Source: Pithys albifrons albifrons (lineage: Eukaryota > Chordata > Aves > Passeriformes > Thamnophilidae). Taken from it: DNA of 64,000 nt. Positions 39,001-50,344 of this stretch are shown piece after piece. The notes beneath the pieces were generated by a model that saw nothing but the letters and a program-made list of their open reading frames with translations, was not told the origin of the DNA and did not search any database. Made by a program: the position numbers and the translations under genes. The first letter of the stretch is position 1. Each line of letters begins with the position of its first letter. The stretch lies in assembly GCF_047495875.1 (NCBI RefSeq), contig NC_092463.1, positions 2,737,057 through 2,801,056 of the forward strand, given 5' to 3'.

Positions 39001-40405
39001 ACTGTCTCGGACCAAACTGTGCCACTCTCAGTGCACATTCTGCACAAGCACCTCCTGCAGATCTGCTCTCCTGGAATAACTTCAGGAACATCATCTTGTT
39101 CCAGTAACGCAGCTCGGTGCTGTGTCCTGCTCGGGGACAGCCCCTGGCCCCCTCTTTCTTGCAGTCCCGGATGAAGTCCATGCACAGGGATGGAGCAGTG
39201 GCTGCTACAGGCCCCACACACCCAGGCCACTCTCAAATACCAATGTCCACTGGCTTGGAGAAGGCCCTCGGCTCTGATTTGGACAATTCCCACATCATCT
39301 CCTGCCCTAAACATTGTATCCCCACCATCAAGAATCAAAACCCCATTACAATTGTCCACCCGCTCCTCATTAGCCACTGGCTCACTCCAGGAGTCTCCAG
39401 GAGTGGGGTGTGGAAAAGTTCTTTCCTTCTGTTCACTCATCAATATCTGACACTCCAAAACATTCATCAAATTCCAGGCACTGAGCAGCAGCAGCAAAAC
39501 TTCACTCTGTCAACACACAGAAGGCACAACACATCCCTGACATGTCCCTTACAGCTCTCCTCGCATGTATTTAATAAGGATGTGCATTGTCTGGCATCTT
39601 AAACTCATGTGAACAGTCCCAAAAATACATTTACTCCCAAGATGAAACTTCCAGCACATGAATAAACAAACAGATCCTCGTCTTAACTTTGAGGTACTTT
39701 CTCACAATAGGTGTAGTTCCAATTCTTTCTATATTAGGAAGCAATAGAACAGAGGTTTTAGGCCACAGAAGTGAAACCAAACACAGCAGAGACGTCCAGT
39801 ACAAACTCTTTGCGTGGGCAGAATTTCCTTGTGCCACATCAGTTTTGCTTGGGAATGCTGCAGTGGAAACCATGGGCTGGGATCACTGCAGCCCCTCTGG
39901 GATCCCACCTCCTTTCCCTGACACTTTGCCTCACAAAGACCCAGCTGCTCATATATATTACTGAAGAAGCTGAGGGTGATGTGGGGTGAGGTTTGAGACA
40001 CACATGACAAGGAAGAACCTCTGTCCTCCTGGAATCATTGACTGTAAAGCCGCCTGGGAACCACCTGTATCATCCAGAGGCTTCCCTGAGCTCAGGACAA
40101 ACACCATCAGCCTTTATTGGCAGCGATATAAACTCTAGACTTTATGGTTTGTTCAAAATAATCACAGAACTACAGAACACTTTGGGTTGAAGGGATCTCA
40201 AAGACCATGCAGTTCCATCCCACAGCAGTGAGCTGCTCAGGGAGCGTTGGTGTTTGTGCAACACCCTCACTTGTTTGGGGAGCCTTTGTAACACTGAGTG
40301 AACTTTGTTTCATGGACAGCTTTTATCCCAGCCATCCTGGATGCTTTACAGAACGGATTCCTTTCAATCTGGGACAGGTTGGCCAGGCTGGAGGAGGCCC
40401 CAGAA
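36007..40405. other. Spacer between copies D and E
   Basis: Homologous to the other spacers but the most diverged of the four. Clear clusters of differences occur near 39230-39280 and 40030-40160. No supported gene is seen. The divergence fits a unit at the edge of the array that is homogenised less often. Confidence 0.6.
40162..40234 (-). mobile_element. CR1: CR1 LINE 3'-end fragment upstream of copy E
   Basis: Homologous to the fragments in the other units. Confidence 0.7.
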
Positions 40406-40544
40406 CCCTTTGTGACACTGTGGCCATCGCGGAGGGGTTGGGACAGGGCAGGGTGTCCCAGGGCCCTTTGTGACACGGTGGCCATCACCAATGCATTGGA
40501 AGGGCAGGGTGTCCAAGGGCCCTTTGTGACACACCCTTATATAG
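40406..40544 (+). promoter_or_regulatory. Core promoter of copy E
   Basis: Three CCCTTTGTGACAC elements begin at 40406, 40464 and 40520. TATATAGG begins at 40538. The promoter is much better conserved than the flanking spacer of this unit. Confidence 0.75.
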
Positions 40545-40840
40545 GTGTTGGCGCCAACGCGGCCACATCACAGTGCTCAGAGCACGCGACGGGAGAGGAC
40601 GGGACAGAGCGGTGTCGTCAGGAGCTTCCTCACAGCACACGCCTTTCTCGCCCACCCGAAGCTTTTCCCAGAGTTCTCTTTCTAGCCAGTACCCTCGAGG
40701 CCACCCCACGGGATTTGGTGACCGGGGCTTTTCCCAGGCCTCACCACTCCCTGTGGAAGGGGCCCTCGGGGCCATTCTCCAGGACCAGGGGCTTTTCAGA
40801 GGTGTCCCCCTTGCAGGTACCATCCGGACCACACTGGGCC

Positions 40841-43800
40841 ATGGCAGGGGGATGCTTCAGCCTGTTCCGCCTCTTCCGGAGGAAGAAGAAGAACAGGAAA
40901 GGCCCTGGGGCTGCCCCAGCACAGAAACCTGAGGAGGTGCAGCACTTCCAGCCCCAGCAGCAGGGTGAGTGCTGGAGCTGGGCCACAGGGATGGCATGGT
41001 GGCTGCAGCCAGCTGGGCCCCTTCCCGGCCCCTGTGCACATGCCCAGGCAAAGGGACGTGGACAGAGGGCCCAAGGCTGATCCCCGCAGCATCCGTGCTC
41101 CAGGCACTGCCTGTGCAGGGCTGGGCTGGGCTCTGTTCTGCGGCCTCTCCCGCAGCCCCTCAGCTCTGACTGCGCTCGCTCTTTGCCAGACCCAGCCCGG
41201 GACCGGACACAAGAGCAGCACCGTGCCCGTGGCCGCTTCCGCAGAGCTGTTCAGGTACCTGCAGCCATCCCCACCTGGCTGCACCTGCTGGCACTGCTCA
41301 GCCTGTCACCGCTGGCACACCACTCCATGGCATTTCCCTCTCTTCCCTGCCCTTTCTTCTCCTGCAGAGATTGCTGAAATTCATGGCAATTCGGCGTAGA
41401 ACAGCCAGGACCACACCAGCTGACGCTGTGGCACAGTCTGACACCAGGCCAAGCAAGATCGAGGTGAAGGCTGATGTCAACCCTGCACCTGTTGATGGTG
41501 CAGAAAACTCTGACATGGCATCAGCTGATGGCAAGGAAACCTGTGACACGGCACCCACTGTGGACAAAGCCAACTGTGACATGGAACCAATTCAGGCCAG
41601 AGCCAACTGTGACATGGCACGAGGTTATGACAAAACAACCCCTGACATGGCACCCACTGATAACACAGCACACAGTGACATGGAACCAATTCAGGCCACC
41701 ATCAACTGTGACTCAATACCAGTTGATGGCACAGAAACCTCTGATATGGCATCAAGTGAAGGCACAGCCAACCGTGAGTCAGGACCAACTGATGGTGCTG
41801 CAACATCTGCCATGTCACCAAGTGATGTCATCAATAACACTGACCCAGAATCAGAAGATGGCAAAGCTGAAATGGCACGCTTTGATGCTATAGCCAACTG
41901 TGACACGACACTGATTGATGGCACAACCAACTGTGACTCAGCAGAGATAGATGGCACAGTCAGCCATGACTCTGCACCAGTTGATGGCACAGCACCATCT
42001 GACATAGAACCAAGTGCTGGCACAGATAACTCTGACACCAACCTGAGCGATGTCATCACAAACGCTGAAAATGCACCAGAAGATGGAAGAGACACAACTG
42101 AAACATCACACACTGATGGCACAGCCAACTGTGAAATGGCACTGATTGGTGTCACTGTCAACTCTGAGTCAGTACCAATTGATGCTACAGCCTATTCTGA
42201 CTCCATACCAGTTGATGGAACGGAAACCTTTGACATGGCAGAAAGTGATGCCACAGCCAACTCAGTGCCAATTGATGGTGCAGCAACATCTGCCATGCCA
42301 CCAAGTAGTGGCACAGACATCTCTGACACCAGCCTCAAAGATGTCATGACAAATGATGACCCAGCAGCAGAGGACAGCACAGTAACCACTGAAGTGGCAC
42401 CTTTTGATGCTACAACAAATTGTGACCCAGTGCCAATTGATGATACAAAAACCTTCGACATGGCACTGAGCAATGACACTGAAACCACAGACACAACATC
42501 AATTGATGCCACAGCCAAGTGGGACATGGCACTGCTTGATGATACAGCCAGCTGTGACTCAGCACCAACTGACTGCACAGCAATACTGGACATGGCACCG
42601 ACAGATGGATCAGCAATCTCTGACAGGGCACCAATTGGTGACACAGCAATGTCTGATACAGCACTGAGTGATGTCATGACAAATGCTAACACCACGCCAA
42701 AAGATGACAAAACCAACTGCAACATGCATTGGATTGAGGACATAAGAACCTCTGACATAGCGTTGAATGATGGCAAAGACAGCTGTGACTCAGCAGTGAT
42801 TGATGGTGCAGCAACATCTGACATGTCACCAAGTCGTGGCACTGATATCTCTGACACCAGGCTGAGTGATGTCATGACAAACACTGACCCAGCACCAGAA
42901 GACAGAGAAACCACTGAAGTGCCACCCAATGGTGGCACAAACAATTGTGACCCAGCACCAATTAATGGCATAACCTCGGACACCGCTTGGAGTGATGACA
43001 TGACAAACCCTGACTCTGTGTTGACGGATGACATGACAGACTCTGACACAGCAGCAACTGATGCCATGGCCAAGGATGATGCCATGGCCAAGGGCATAGG
43101 AAGCACTGCCTGCACACCCACACAGGGTGTCACTGAGGCACTCAGTCCAGAAGATTTCCAGGAGAAAGATGTCCCCAGTGCAAAGCAAGTAAGCAGACAC
43201 ACTGTGGCCAGGGCTCCAGCCCTGCCAGGGCTCTTGTGGCCCCTCAAGTCAGAACCGCTGGGCCCCCTCAGCCTTTGAGGCCAGCACAGTGTGGTGGGAA
43301 GAGAAGCCCTTCCCAGGGGAAGCTGGGACACTGGCTGGCTCTGGCACCTCACCAACTGTCCCCTGTTCCTCCTTCAGGTGCCAGACATCGTCAGGTACAT
43401 CCACCAGTGGCTCATGTGCCAGTGGTCTCCAGATGTCACGCCGCCCAGGAACATTTGCAGCCTGGCCGACGCACACCCCCACGATGTTGTGACGACTCTC
43501 CTGCGCTGTGCCCCATCCTGTGACAGGTACAGGGCCCAGCTGCTTTGCTGGCTCAGGGCTCACCAGCCTTTAGAACCCATCACCTTGCAGAGCCTGTCTC
43601 CCATGCTCTGCCAGATACAAACACAGAGTTCCACGCCCCTCTGGCGCCTCCCTTTCCCACCCTGCCATGTCAGCCCCCAGTCCTGCTGCCATGCTCCCTC
43701 CTGGCCCCTCAAAGCACTCTGGCTCTTTCCCCTGGGCCCCCACGGCTGCCAAGGCCGTGGCACTGTTGCCCAGAGCTCCCTGACACAGAGCTCTGACCCC

Positions 43801-46800
43801 ACAGAGCTGCTGCAATCCTGTGGAGGACCATGGCCTCCTCGGGAACCACAGCGCAGAAGGTGCTGCCAACGCTGCTCGGCGTCATGGAGGACTGGCCCCT
43901 GCACAGCACGGCCACCTCCGACGGGGACGACACCCATGTCTGCGCCCTGGCTGTGAGTTTCTGAACTGGCCTTTGCTGCTCCCACATCGCCTCTCCAGCG
44001 GCTCTCCATCCTCCCCCCCCACCGCATCTCCCGCCTCGGGCTTTGGGCTGCAGCTCTGCCTTAGGGGCACGTTCAAGGGCACCAGACCTGCTGCTCCCCC
44101 TGGGTCTCCCCTGGCCTCTCCCTCCCACACTCGGGCCCTGCCACGTGGACGACCTGGCACTGAGCGTGTCTCCCTGTGGTTCTATTACAGGCAACCCTGG
44201 CACTGTGGCTGATGGTCCAGGAGCCCCAGTGCCAGGATGCCCTGAGGATTTATGCCCCCCACCTCCTCCTGGCTCTGCTCAGCCAAGTTCACATGAGCAC
44301 AGAGCAGACGCCACAGGAGCTCAACACCTTCTGGAGGACATGCCAGGACCAACACGGCCTTCCCACCAACCCCAACAGGTGCTCCATCCCAGTCCTCTCT
44401 CCCTCCCACTCCCTCGGGGCTGGGGCCACCGCTCCCACCATGACCTGGGCTTTGCTCTGCACACAGCTTTGCAGTACACACCATCAAGGCCCTGCTCTGC
44501 CGCCTGCACTGGGACAACGAGGTGGTGTCAGTGGAGCACAAGCGTGGTTGGGACATGCTCCTCTGTGCTGACACCTACCACTATGCAGTGGGTCTGCTGG
44601 CCAGGTGAGACCCCCTTCTCCCCGCTGCCCCCACAGCTCTGCCCTGGGCGTGGGGCAACCCACACGACCACCGTGGGTGTAAGTCAAAATGCCTTTGCAC
44701 CAAGGCTTGGCTGAGGAGAGGTGGGTGCACAGGAGCAGCCACATCCCAAAGCACTTGTGACCCATCCAGGGCTGGTGGGGAAAGATCTGTGAGTGTGTCC
44801 TGGCAGAGCTTTGCCCACCCTGCTCAGTGTCCATGGCTGCTTTTTTCCCCCTGACAGGGAGATGGGCCATGTCTTAGTCCCAAGGGATTCCTTGATCCCA
44901 ACCCACCTGCTGGGGCTCCTCAGCAGGGAGGAGCCGTGCTGGGAGCTCCCTGCCCTGGCGTTCCTGGTGGAGGTGAGCCCGATGGCGAGCGCTGCCTGGC
45001 CCAGCTGCCTCCACCTCTCGGCCCTCCCGCAGCAGCAGCTGCCCGGGACGGTGCCTGCACTCTGGGCCGGTCGGGGCTCCTGCTGGCCGGGCACCCCGTC
45101 ACTGCTCTGTGCCTTTCAGCTCCTGGACGGCCTGGACGTCAGCAAATGGCACCAGAGTGTCCTGCAGGTCCTGTCGAGGCACCTGCGCAGTGAGTGCCCG
45201 GAGAGGCGTCGCCTGGCTCTCAGGGGCCTCATGGTTCTCAGCGAGGATCCCTCCATGGTAAGCAAGGGGCTGAAGCCGTGCTGGTAACCTGGGGCTGGGC
45301 AAGGCAGTCCCTTGGCCTTGGCCGGCTTCGGCGAGCTGTGCCAGCTACTCTCAGCTCTGCTGCTGCCTCCCTCTTCAACTGCCCGTGCCCAGCGGGACAG
45401 GCCTTTGGCCTCAGAGCCCCTCTGGCAGCAGCGTGGGGGCTGCACTGCCACAGTGGGGCAGCTGTTTGGGGCCTCACAGCACAGCATTGTGTTCCACACA
45501 GGTCAAAAGCCTCTGCAGCCACTCTGAAAGCCTCCTGGAACTGCTGTGTGATGGAGACAGAGAGCTGGTCATCATGAGCCTCTCTGTGTTCCTGAATGTG
45601 CTCCGGGAGGAGGACAGTAGAGCACTCAGCTCCACTGCCCCCAAGCTGGCTGAGGCGCTCCTGCCTCTCTTTGACAACGTAAGGCTCTGTGTCCCCAGCC
45701 ACAGGCACTGGGTGCTGCCAGGAAACCTGGTGCCCTGTGTATTTTCAGGCCTGGGTCTCCTCCTGGTGGGCATGGAGCAGCCAGTGCTGAGCTCTTTCTC
45801 TCTTCTTTGGCCTCAGGACAACTGTCATGTGAGGCTGCTCTCCATCTGCCTCTTGCGAGAGCTCGTGGAGTTGCTGGCAGAAGAGGGAGCAAAGGCCTGG
45901 AAGACGCTGATGCGCCAGAGCCTGGTGCCCCTGTTCTTCCACTGGCACGACAAGAACCAGCGCGTGGCAGAGGTGAGCACTTGTGGGCTCCGGTGTCCCC
46001 AGGGGAAGGGGCTGGGATGCCTCCTGCCCTGGGGCCTGGCGGGCTCTGGCCTGCGCCTGGCCTTGCTCCAGGGACGCAGCTCCTGTGCCCTGGGCTCTGG
46101 TGCCATGTCCCGCTCTCTGCTGCTCTGCAGGCCTCTCGGGGAATGTTACATCGCGCTGCAACGTTCCTCAAGAGGAGGGATCTGGAGCAGCTGATTAAAA
46201 CAGAGAAGCCCTTCAAGTTCTGCGACCACCTGGTAGGGACGACCCCAAAGGCCCAGCCCCGGGCTGGACAAGCTCCCAGCCCCCGATGCCCAGTGTGTGG
46301 GCTGGCACTGTGCCTCTGCCCACTGCTGCGCCCACCTCTGGGTCACCAGCCTGGGCTCCACACGCTCCTCCCTTGCCTCGGGCTGTGCGGGCAGGGGAGG
46401 CCAGTGCTGGGCACGGGCAGTGCCCGGCCAAGGGGCACAGCCTCAGCCGACCCTTCCCCCCTGACCCGGCGCTCTCTGCAGATGGAAAAGGACGTGAGCA
46501 GACGAGCCAAGTACCTGCGCCAGGCCCTGCCGTACCTGCAGAGCCCACAGGAGCCCCTGCGAAAGGCGGCCCTCAAGTTCATGGGTGAGCCCCCAGCCCG
46601 CGCTGCCTCCCCGCCCGCTGCAGCTCGGCCCCAGCCCCGCCTGCTGCAGTCGCAGCACCAGCCGGCCCAGGGGCTGTGCAGCCTGACAGGCTCGCTGTTC
46701 ACAGGGCTCGCCAAGTGGCACATGAAAGACCAGCCCAAAGACCTGGCGTGCATCATCAAGGGTGAGTCAGGGCACTGGGCTGGCACTGGGGGCTGGCGGG

Positions 46801-47214
46801 GACGATCACAGGCCCTGGACACGGAGCTGCAGTCCCTGCCTGCTTGCACAAGGCTCTGTTCCCTGCACGGCATCACCAGGACACACACACACACAGGATC
46901 CAAGGACACAGGGGGACTGGTGGACAGCACCTTCCCGCTCCTCCTCTCGGCTCCTGCTCCCTCCTGGCCATGGCAAGAGCTGCTTGGGATGGACCCGCCA
47001 GGCGGGGCTCCTCAGGTCCCCCCACAACCGGGCTCTGACCGTGGCTCTCTTCCTCTCTCTGCCAGCCCTTGAAGACGCCCTGAGGCAGGACTGTCCGTCC
47101 TACTTAAACATGAGAACCGCAGTGTGGGAAACTTACAGACGGGCAGTAGAAAATTCATCTGTTCCACAAACACCACTGATGCCCCCGCACCAAAGGAAGG
47201 ACACCAGGCGTTAG
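40841..47214 (+). CDS. MROH-like: MROH-like HEAT-repeat protein, copy E, long form (1209 aa)
   Basis: Exons: 40841-40964, 41190-41254, 41368-43188, 43378-43526, 43805-43952, 44191-44378, 44467-44604, 44858-44972, 45120-45257, 45502-45678, 45817-45972, 46131-46232, 46482-46584, 46705-46761, 47066-47214. The sum is 3630 nt, in frame throughout, ending TAG. Exon 3 encodes 607 residues against 228 in B-D; nearly all of the excess is 11-residue repeats. The HEAT region (about residues 671-1160) matches the other copies closely, with private changes DNCHVR (exon 11), QTPQ (exon 6) and DLACIIK (exon 14). Exon 15 is a different lineage: 51 bp shorter, with LEDALRQDCPSYLNMRTAVWETYRR and an unrelated tail ending RKDTRR. 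The last exon probably came from a different paralogue by recombination within intron 14. Function is unknown. Confidence 0.92.
41488..43053 (+). repeat. Expanded 33-bp coding repeat (about 47 units of 11 residues), copy E
   Basis: The 522 residues read in strict 11-residue register over long stretches, for example PVDGTETSDMA, LIDGTTNCDSA, EIDGTVSHDSA, PVDGTAPSDIE. Consensus is P/L-x-D-G-T-x-x-C/S-D-x-A. Asp at position 3 and Asp/Glu at position 9 are the most constant. Cys or Ser usually fills position 8, giving many evenly spaced cysteines. The domain is acidic, lacks aromatic residues almost entirely and carries no known fold I recognise. Relative to B-D it has about 34 more units. Confidence 0.9.
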
Positions 47215-47745
47215 CGGAGCTGGAGCTAGACATTGTTCTGGGCTCAAGAGAATTTGAAAGCAAACCCAGACACCTCCTGTCCTCTACAGAGACGTCGCTA
47301 ACTCCCTCCCTTGCACTCCCTTCTCCTGACCCCACTTCATCCCTCCCTTTCCTGGCCTCCCTGGACAGTTGCCTCCTTCAACCCTCGCACCCTGTCCCTT
47401 CCCTTTCCTGCCCGCAGCTCATCCCTCCCCTTCCCCTCTGTCCAAAGCTCATCCCTCCCCTTCCCTTCTCCTCCCCACAGTCAATCCCTGTTCCTTCCCT
47501 TGTCCTTCCGACAGCTCATCCCTGCACCTACCCTTGTCTTGCCGAAAGCTTATCCCTGCCTCTTCCCTTCTCCTGCCCAGTGCTCATCCTTGCGTCTTCC
47601 CTGCTACCCAAAGCTGATCCCTCCCTTCCTTTCTCCTTCCCACACTTCATCCCTGTCCCTTCCCTTTTCTGCCCCAACCTCATCCCTTCCCCTTCCCTTC
47701 TCCTTCCACCCACTTCATCCCTCCCCTTCCCCTTATTTCAATAAA
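47215..47745 (+). other. 3' UTR of copy E with poly(A) signal
   Basis: Pyrimidine-rich UTR with a degenerate, mixed-length version of the TCATCCCT-type repeat at about 47395-47725, and no regular 34-bp array. AATAAA lies at 47740-47745, 526 bp after the stop. It resembles the edge remnants at 48707-51400 more than the UTRs of A-D. Confidence 0.7.
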
Positions 47746-47819
47746 GATTTATTTCCCCCACTTTTATGCATCTTTGTTACACTCAAACGCCATAAAACCT
47801 GAGCCCTGGGGCACACGTG

Positions 47820-48081
47820 TCCTCAACGTCCAGTTCCACAACACTGTGCACTTAAACATCCTGCTGGACACACTCATGGCCCGTAGTCTGAGCCTGAAAA
47901 ACACACTTGCACAAATAGGCCCTGGGGTTGCAGCGCCTCTTTGGAAAGGACTGCAAGGAAGTCAGACTTGACAGACTTTCTGAAGGGTGAGCTGCTGCTG
48001 CTGCCCAAGAAAACTGCCCGTTTGGGTCATCCCTTGGGAGCCAAGGGCCCTGCTTCTCAAGCAAAGTAATTCCCAAAGACT
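47820..48081 (+). repeat. 262-bp flanking segment, first copy
   Basis: Direct repeat of 51510-51772 at roughly 95 percent identity by eye (CCAGTTCCACAACACTGTGC through ATTCCCAAAGA). It follows the copy E poly(A) site and joins directly to the exon 3-like pseudogene sequence. No coding content is recognised. Confidence 0.85.
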
Positions 48082-48085
48082 TCTC

Positions 48086-48706
48086 ATGGCACCCACTGAT
48101 GACACAGCAGACAGTGACATGGAACCAATTCATACCACAGCCAACTGGGACTCAGCACCAGTTCATGGCACAGAAACCTTTGACATGGCAGCAAGTGATG
48201 CCACAGCCAACTGTGACTCAGCGCTAATTCATGGCTCAGCACCATCTGACATAGCACCAAGTGGTGGAACCAGGCTGGCACCAGGCTGAGCGATTTTATG
48301 ACAGAGAGCTGCAGGCCCTGACTGCTTGCACAAGGCTCTGCTTGCTGCACGACATGGCCAGGACACACACACACAGGATCCAAGGACACAGGGCGACTGG
48401 TGGACAGGACCTTTCCGTTCCTCCTCTCGGGCTCTGCTCCCTCCTGCCCATGGGAAGAGTTGCTTGGGATGGCCCTGCCAAGAGGGGCTCCTCGGGTCCC
48501 CCCACAACCGGGCTCTGACCGTGGCTCCCTTCCTCTCTCTGCCAGCCCTTGATGATGCCGTGAGCCAGGACGACTGTCCCACATACACCAACATGAGAAC
48601 TGCAGTCTGGGACACTTACAGACGGGCAGGAGAAAATTCTGCTCACACTGAGACAACCGATGCCCCTGCAACAGGACCGCACCAAAGCCAGGAGACCACG
48701 TCTTAG
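48086..48706 (+). pseudogene. MROH-like pseudogene: exon 3 fragment fused to intron 14 and exon 15
   Basis: Positions 48086-48289 encode six 11-residue repeats like those of copy E (APTDDTADSDMEPIHTT and so on) and then run into a stop. The sequence continues as intron 14, recognisable by the CTGCAGGCCCTGACTGCTTG and GGACACACACACACAGGATCC blocks shared with C and E. An intact acceptor and exon 15-like sequence follow at 48546-48706 (LDDAVSQDDCPTYTNMRTAVWD), ending TAG. Exons 4-14 are deleted and there is no promoter, so this is a broken copy. Confidence 0.85.
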
Positions 48707-49142
48707 TGGAGCTGGAGCTACACCTCATTCTGGGCTCAAGTGACCATGACAGCAAGATCAGACACCTCCTGGCATCTCCAGTGATATGGACAACTCCCTC
48801 CCTTCCATTCCCTTCACTTGACCCAACATCAACCCTCCCTTTCCTGGCCTCTCTCTCTGCACACCTGTCTCCCTCAAGCCCTCAGACCCTGCCCCTTCCC
48901 TTCCCCTGCCCAAACCTCATCCCTCCCTTTCCCTTCACCTGTCCAAAGCTCATCCCTGCACCTTCCCTTCTTCCTGCCCAAAGCTCATCCCTACCCCTTC
49001 CCATCCGCTGCCCAGTGCTCATCCTTACACCTTCCCTTCCCCTTCCCTGAACTTCATTCCTCTCCTTCCCCTTATTTCAATAAAGATTATATTTCCCTCA
49101 CTTCTATGAATCTTTTTTACACTCCAATGCCACAAAACCTGA
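48707..49142 (+). other. 3' UTR relic after the pseudogene
   Basis: Pyrimidine-rich 3' UTR sequence with AATAAA at 49079-49084. It joins directly, through CACAAAACCTGA, to the next orphan terminal exon. Confidence 0.7.
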
Positions 49143-49335
49143 CGATGCCGTGAGCCAGGACGACTGTCCCGCATACACCAACATGAGAACTGCAGTCTGG
49201 GACACTGACAGACGGGCAGGAGAAAATTCAACTGCTGCACTGAGACAACCAATGCCCCTGCAACAGGACCGCACCAAAGCCAGGAGACCACGTCTTAGTG
49301 GAGCTGGAGCTACACCTCATTCTGGGCTCCAGTGA
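49143..49335 (+). pseudogene. Orphan terminal-exon copy 1
   Basis: Encodes DDAVSQDDCPAYTNMRTAVWD-like sequence (D at the Y of DTYRR, so DTDRR) and ends TGA. No splice acceptor precedes it: the sequence upstream is the post-poly(A) CACAAAACCTGA of the previous block. Exon 15 plus 3' UTR has been duplicated in tandem without the rest of the gene. Confidence 0.8.
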
Positions 49336-49656
49336 GGTGAGCAGCAAGATTCGACATGTCGTGGCCTCTACGACAATTATCGAAAACTCCCTCCCTTCCA
49401 TTCCCTTCTCCTGACCCCACTTCATCCTTCCCTTTCCTGACCTCTCTGCACAGCTGCATCGCTCAAGCCCTCAGACCGTGTCTTCCATTCTCCTGCTTGC
49501 AGGTCATCCCTCCCGTTCCCTTCTGCCCAATGCTCCTCAGTCCCCTTCCTTTCTGCCCACAGCCTATCCCTCCCATTCCTTCTGCCACAAACTCATCCCT
49601 TGCCCCTTCCCTTCTCCTGCCCAGTGCTCAACCTTGCGCCTTCCCTTCTGCCCAAA

Positions 49657-49990
49657 GCTGATCCCTCCCCTTCCCTTCTCCTCCCCACAGTTCATCCCTG
49701 TCCCTTCCCTTCTCCTCCCCACAGTTCATCCCTGTCCCTTCCCTTCTCCTCCCCACAGTTCATCCCTGTCCCTTCCCTTCTCCTCCCCACAGTTCATCTC
49801 TGTCCCTTCCCTTCTCCTCCCCACAGTTCATCCCTGTCCCTTCCCTTCTCCTCCCCACAGTTCATCCCTGTCCCTTCCCTTCTCCTCCCCACAGTTCATC
49901 CCTGTCCCTTCCCTTCTCCTCCCCACAGTTCATCCCTGTCCCTTCCCTTCTCCTCCCCACAGTTCATTCCTGCCCCTTCCCTTCTGCCCA
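49657..49990 (+). repeat. 34-bp minisatellite in remnant 3' UTR
   Basis: About nine 34-bp units, with TTCAT starts at 49691, 49725, 49759 and so on, all ending ACAG. It matches the arrays in A-D although the neighbouring exon is an orphan. AATAAA follows at 50088-50093. Confidence 0.93.
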
Positions 49991-50151
49991 AAGCTCATCC
50001 CTGTCCCTTCCCTTCTCCTCCCTAAGGTCATCCCTGCCCCTTCCCATCTCCTTCCTCACACTTCATTCCTCTCCTTCCCCTTATTACAATAAAGATTATA
50101 TTTCCCCTATTTCTATGCATCTTTTTTACACTCAAACGCCACAAAACCTGA

Positions 50152-50344
50152 CGATGCCGTGAGCCAGGACGACTGTCCCGCATACACCAACATGAGAACT
50201 GCAGTCTGGGACACTTACAGACGGGCAGGAGAAAGTTCTGCTGCTGCACTGAGACAACCGACGCCCCTGCAACAGGACCGCACCAAAGCCAGGAGACCAC
50301 GTCTTAGTGGAGCTGGAGCTACACCTCATTCTGGGCTCCAGTGA
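50152..50344 (+). pseudogene. Orphan terminal-exon copy 2
   Basis: Same structure as the copy at 49143: no acceptor, with DCPAYTNMRTAVWDTYRRAG and stop TGA. Its downstream UTR is short, with AATAAA at 50680-50685. Confidence 0.8.

Larger units (their letters stand above)
1..47214 (+). repeat. Tandem array of 10.8-11.9 kb gene-bearing units
   Basis: The same point within exon 7 recurs at 1, 10871, 21711, 32609 and 44497, giving unit lengths of 10870, 10840, 10898 and 11888 bp. All units are in direct orientation and carry exons, introns, 3' UTR, spacer and promoter in the same order. By eye, units 1-3 differ by scattered substitutions and small indels. The fourth unit is longer because exon 3 of copy E is expanded, and its spacer is more diverged. 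The array continues upstream of the window, because copy A is cut in exon 7. Small differences in every unit argue against a simple assembly duplication. Confidence 0.97.

Noticed and set aside
42192..43355. 387-codon minus-strand frame opposite exon 3 of copy E
   Set aside because: The 33-bp period keeps all units in the same register, so the antisense frame is open automatically. It has no promoter or family resemblance.
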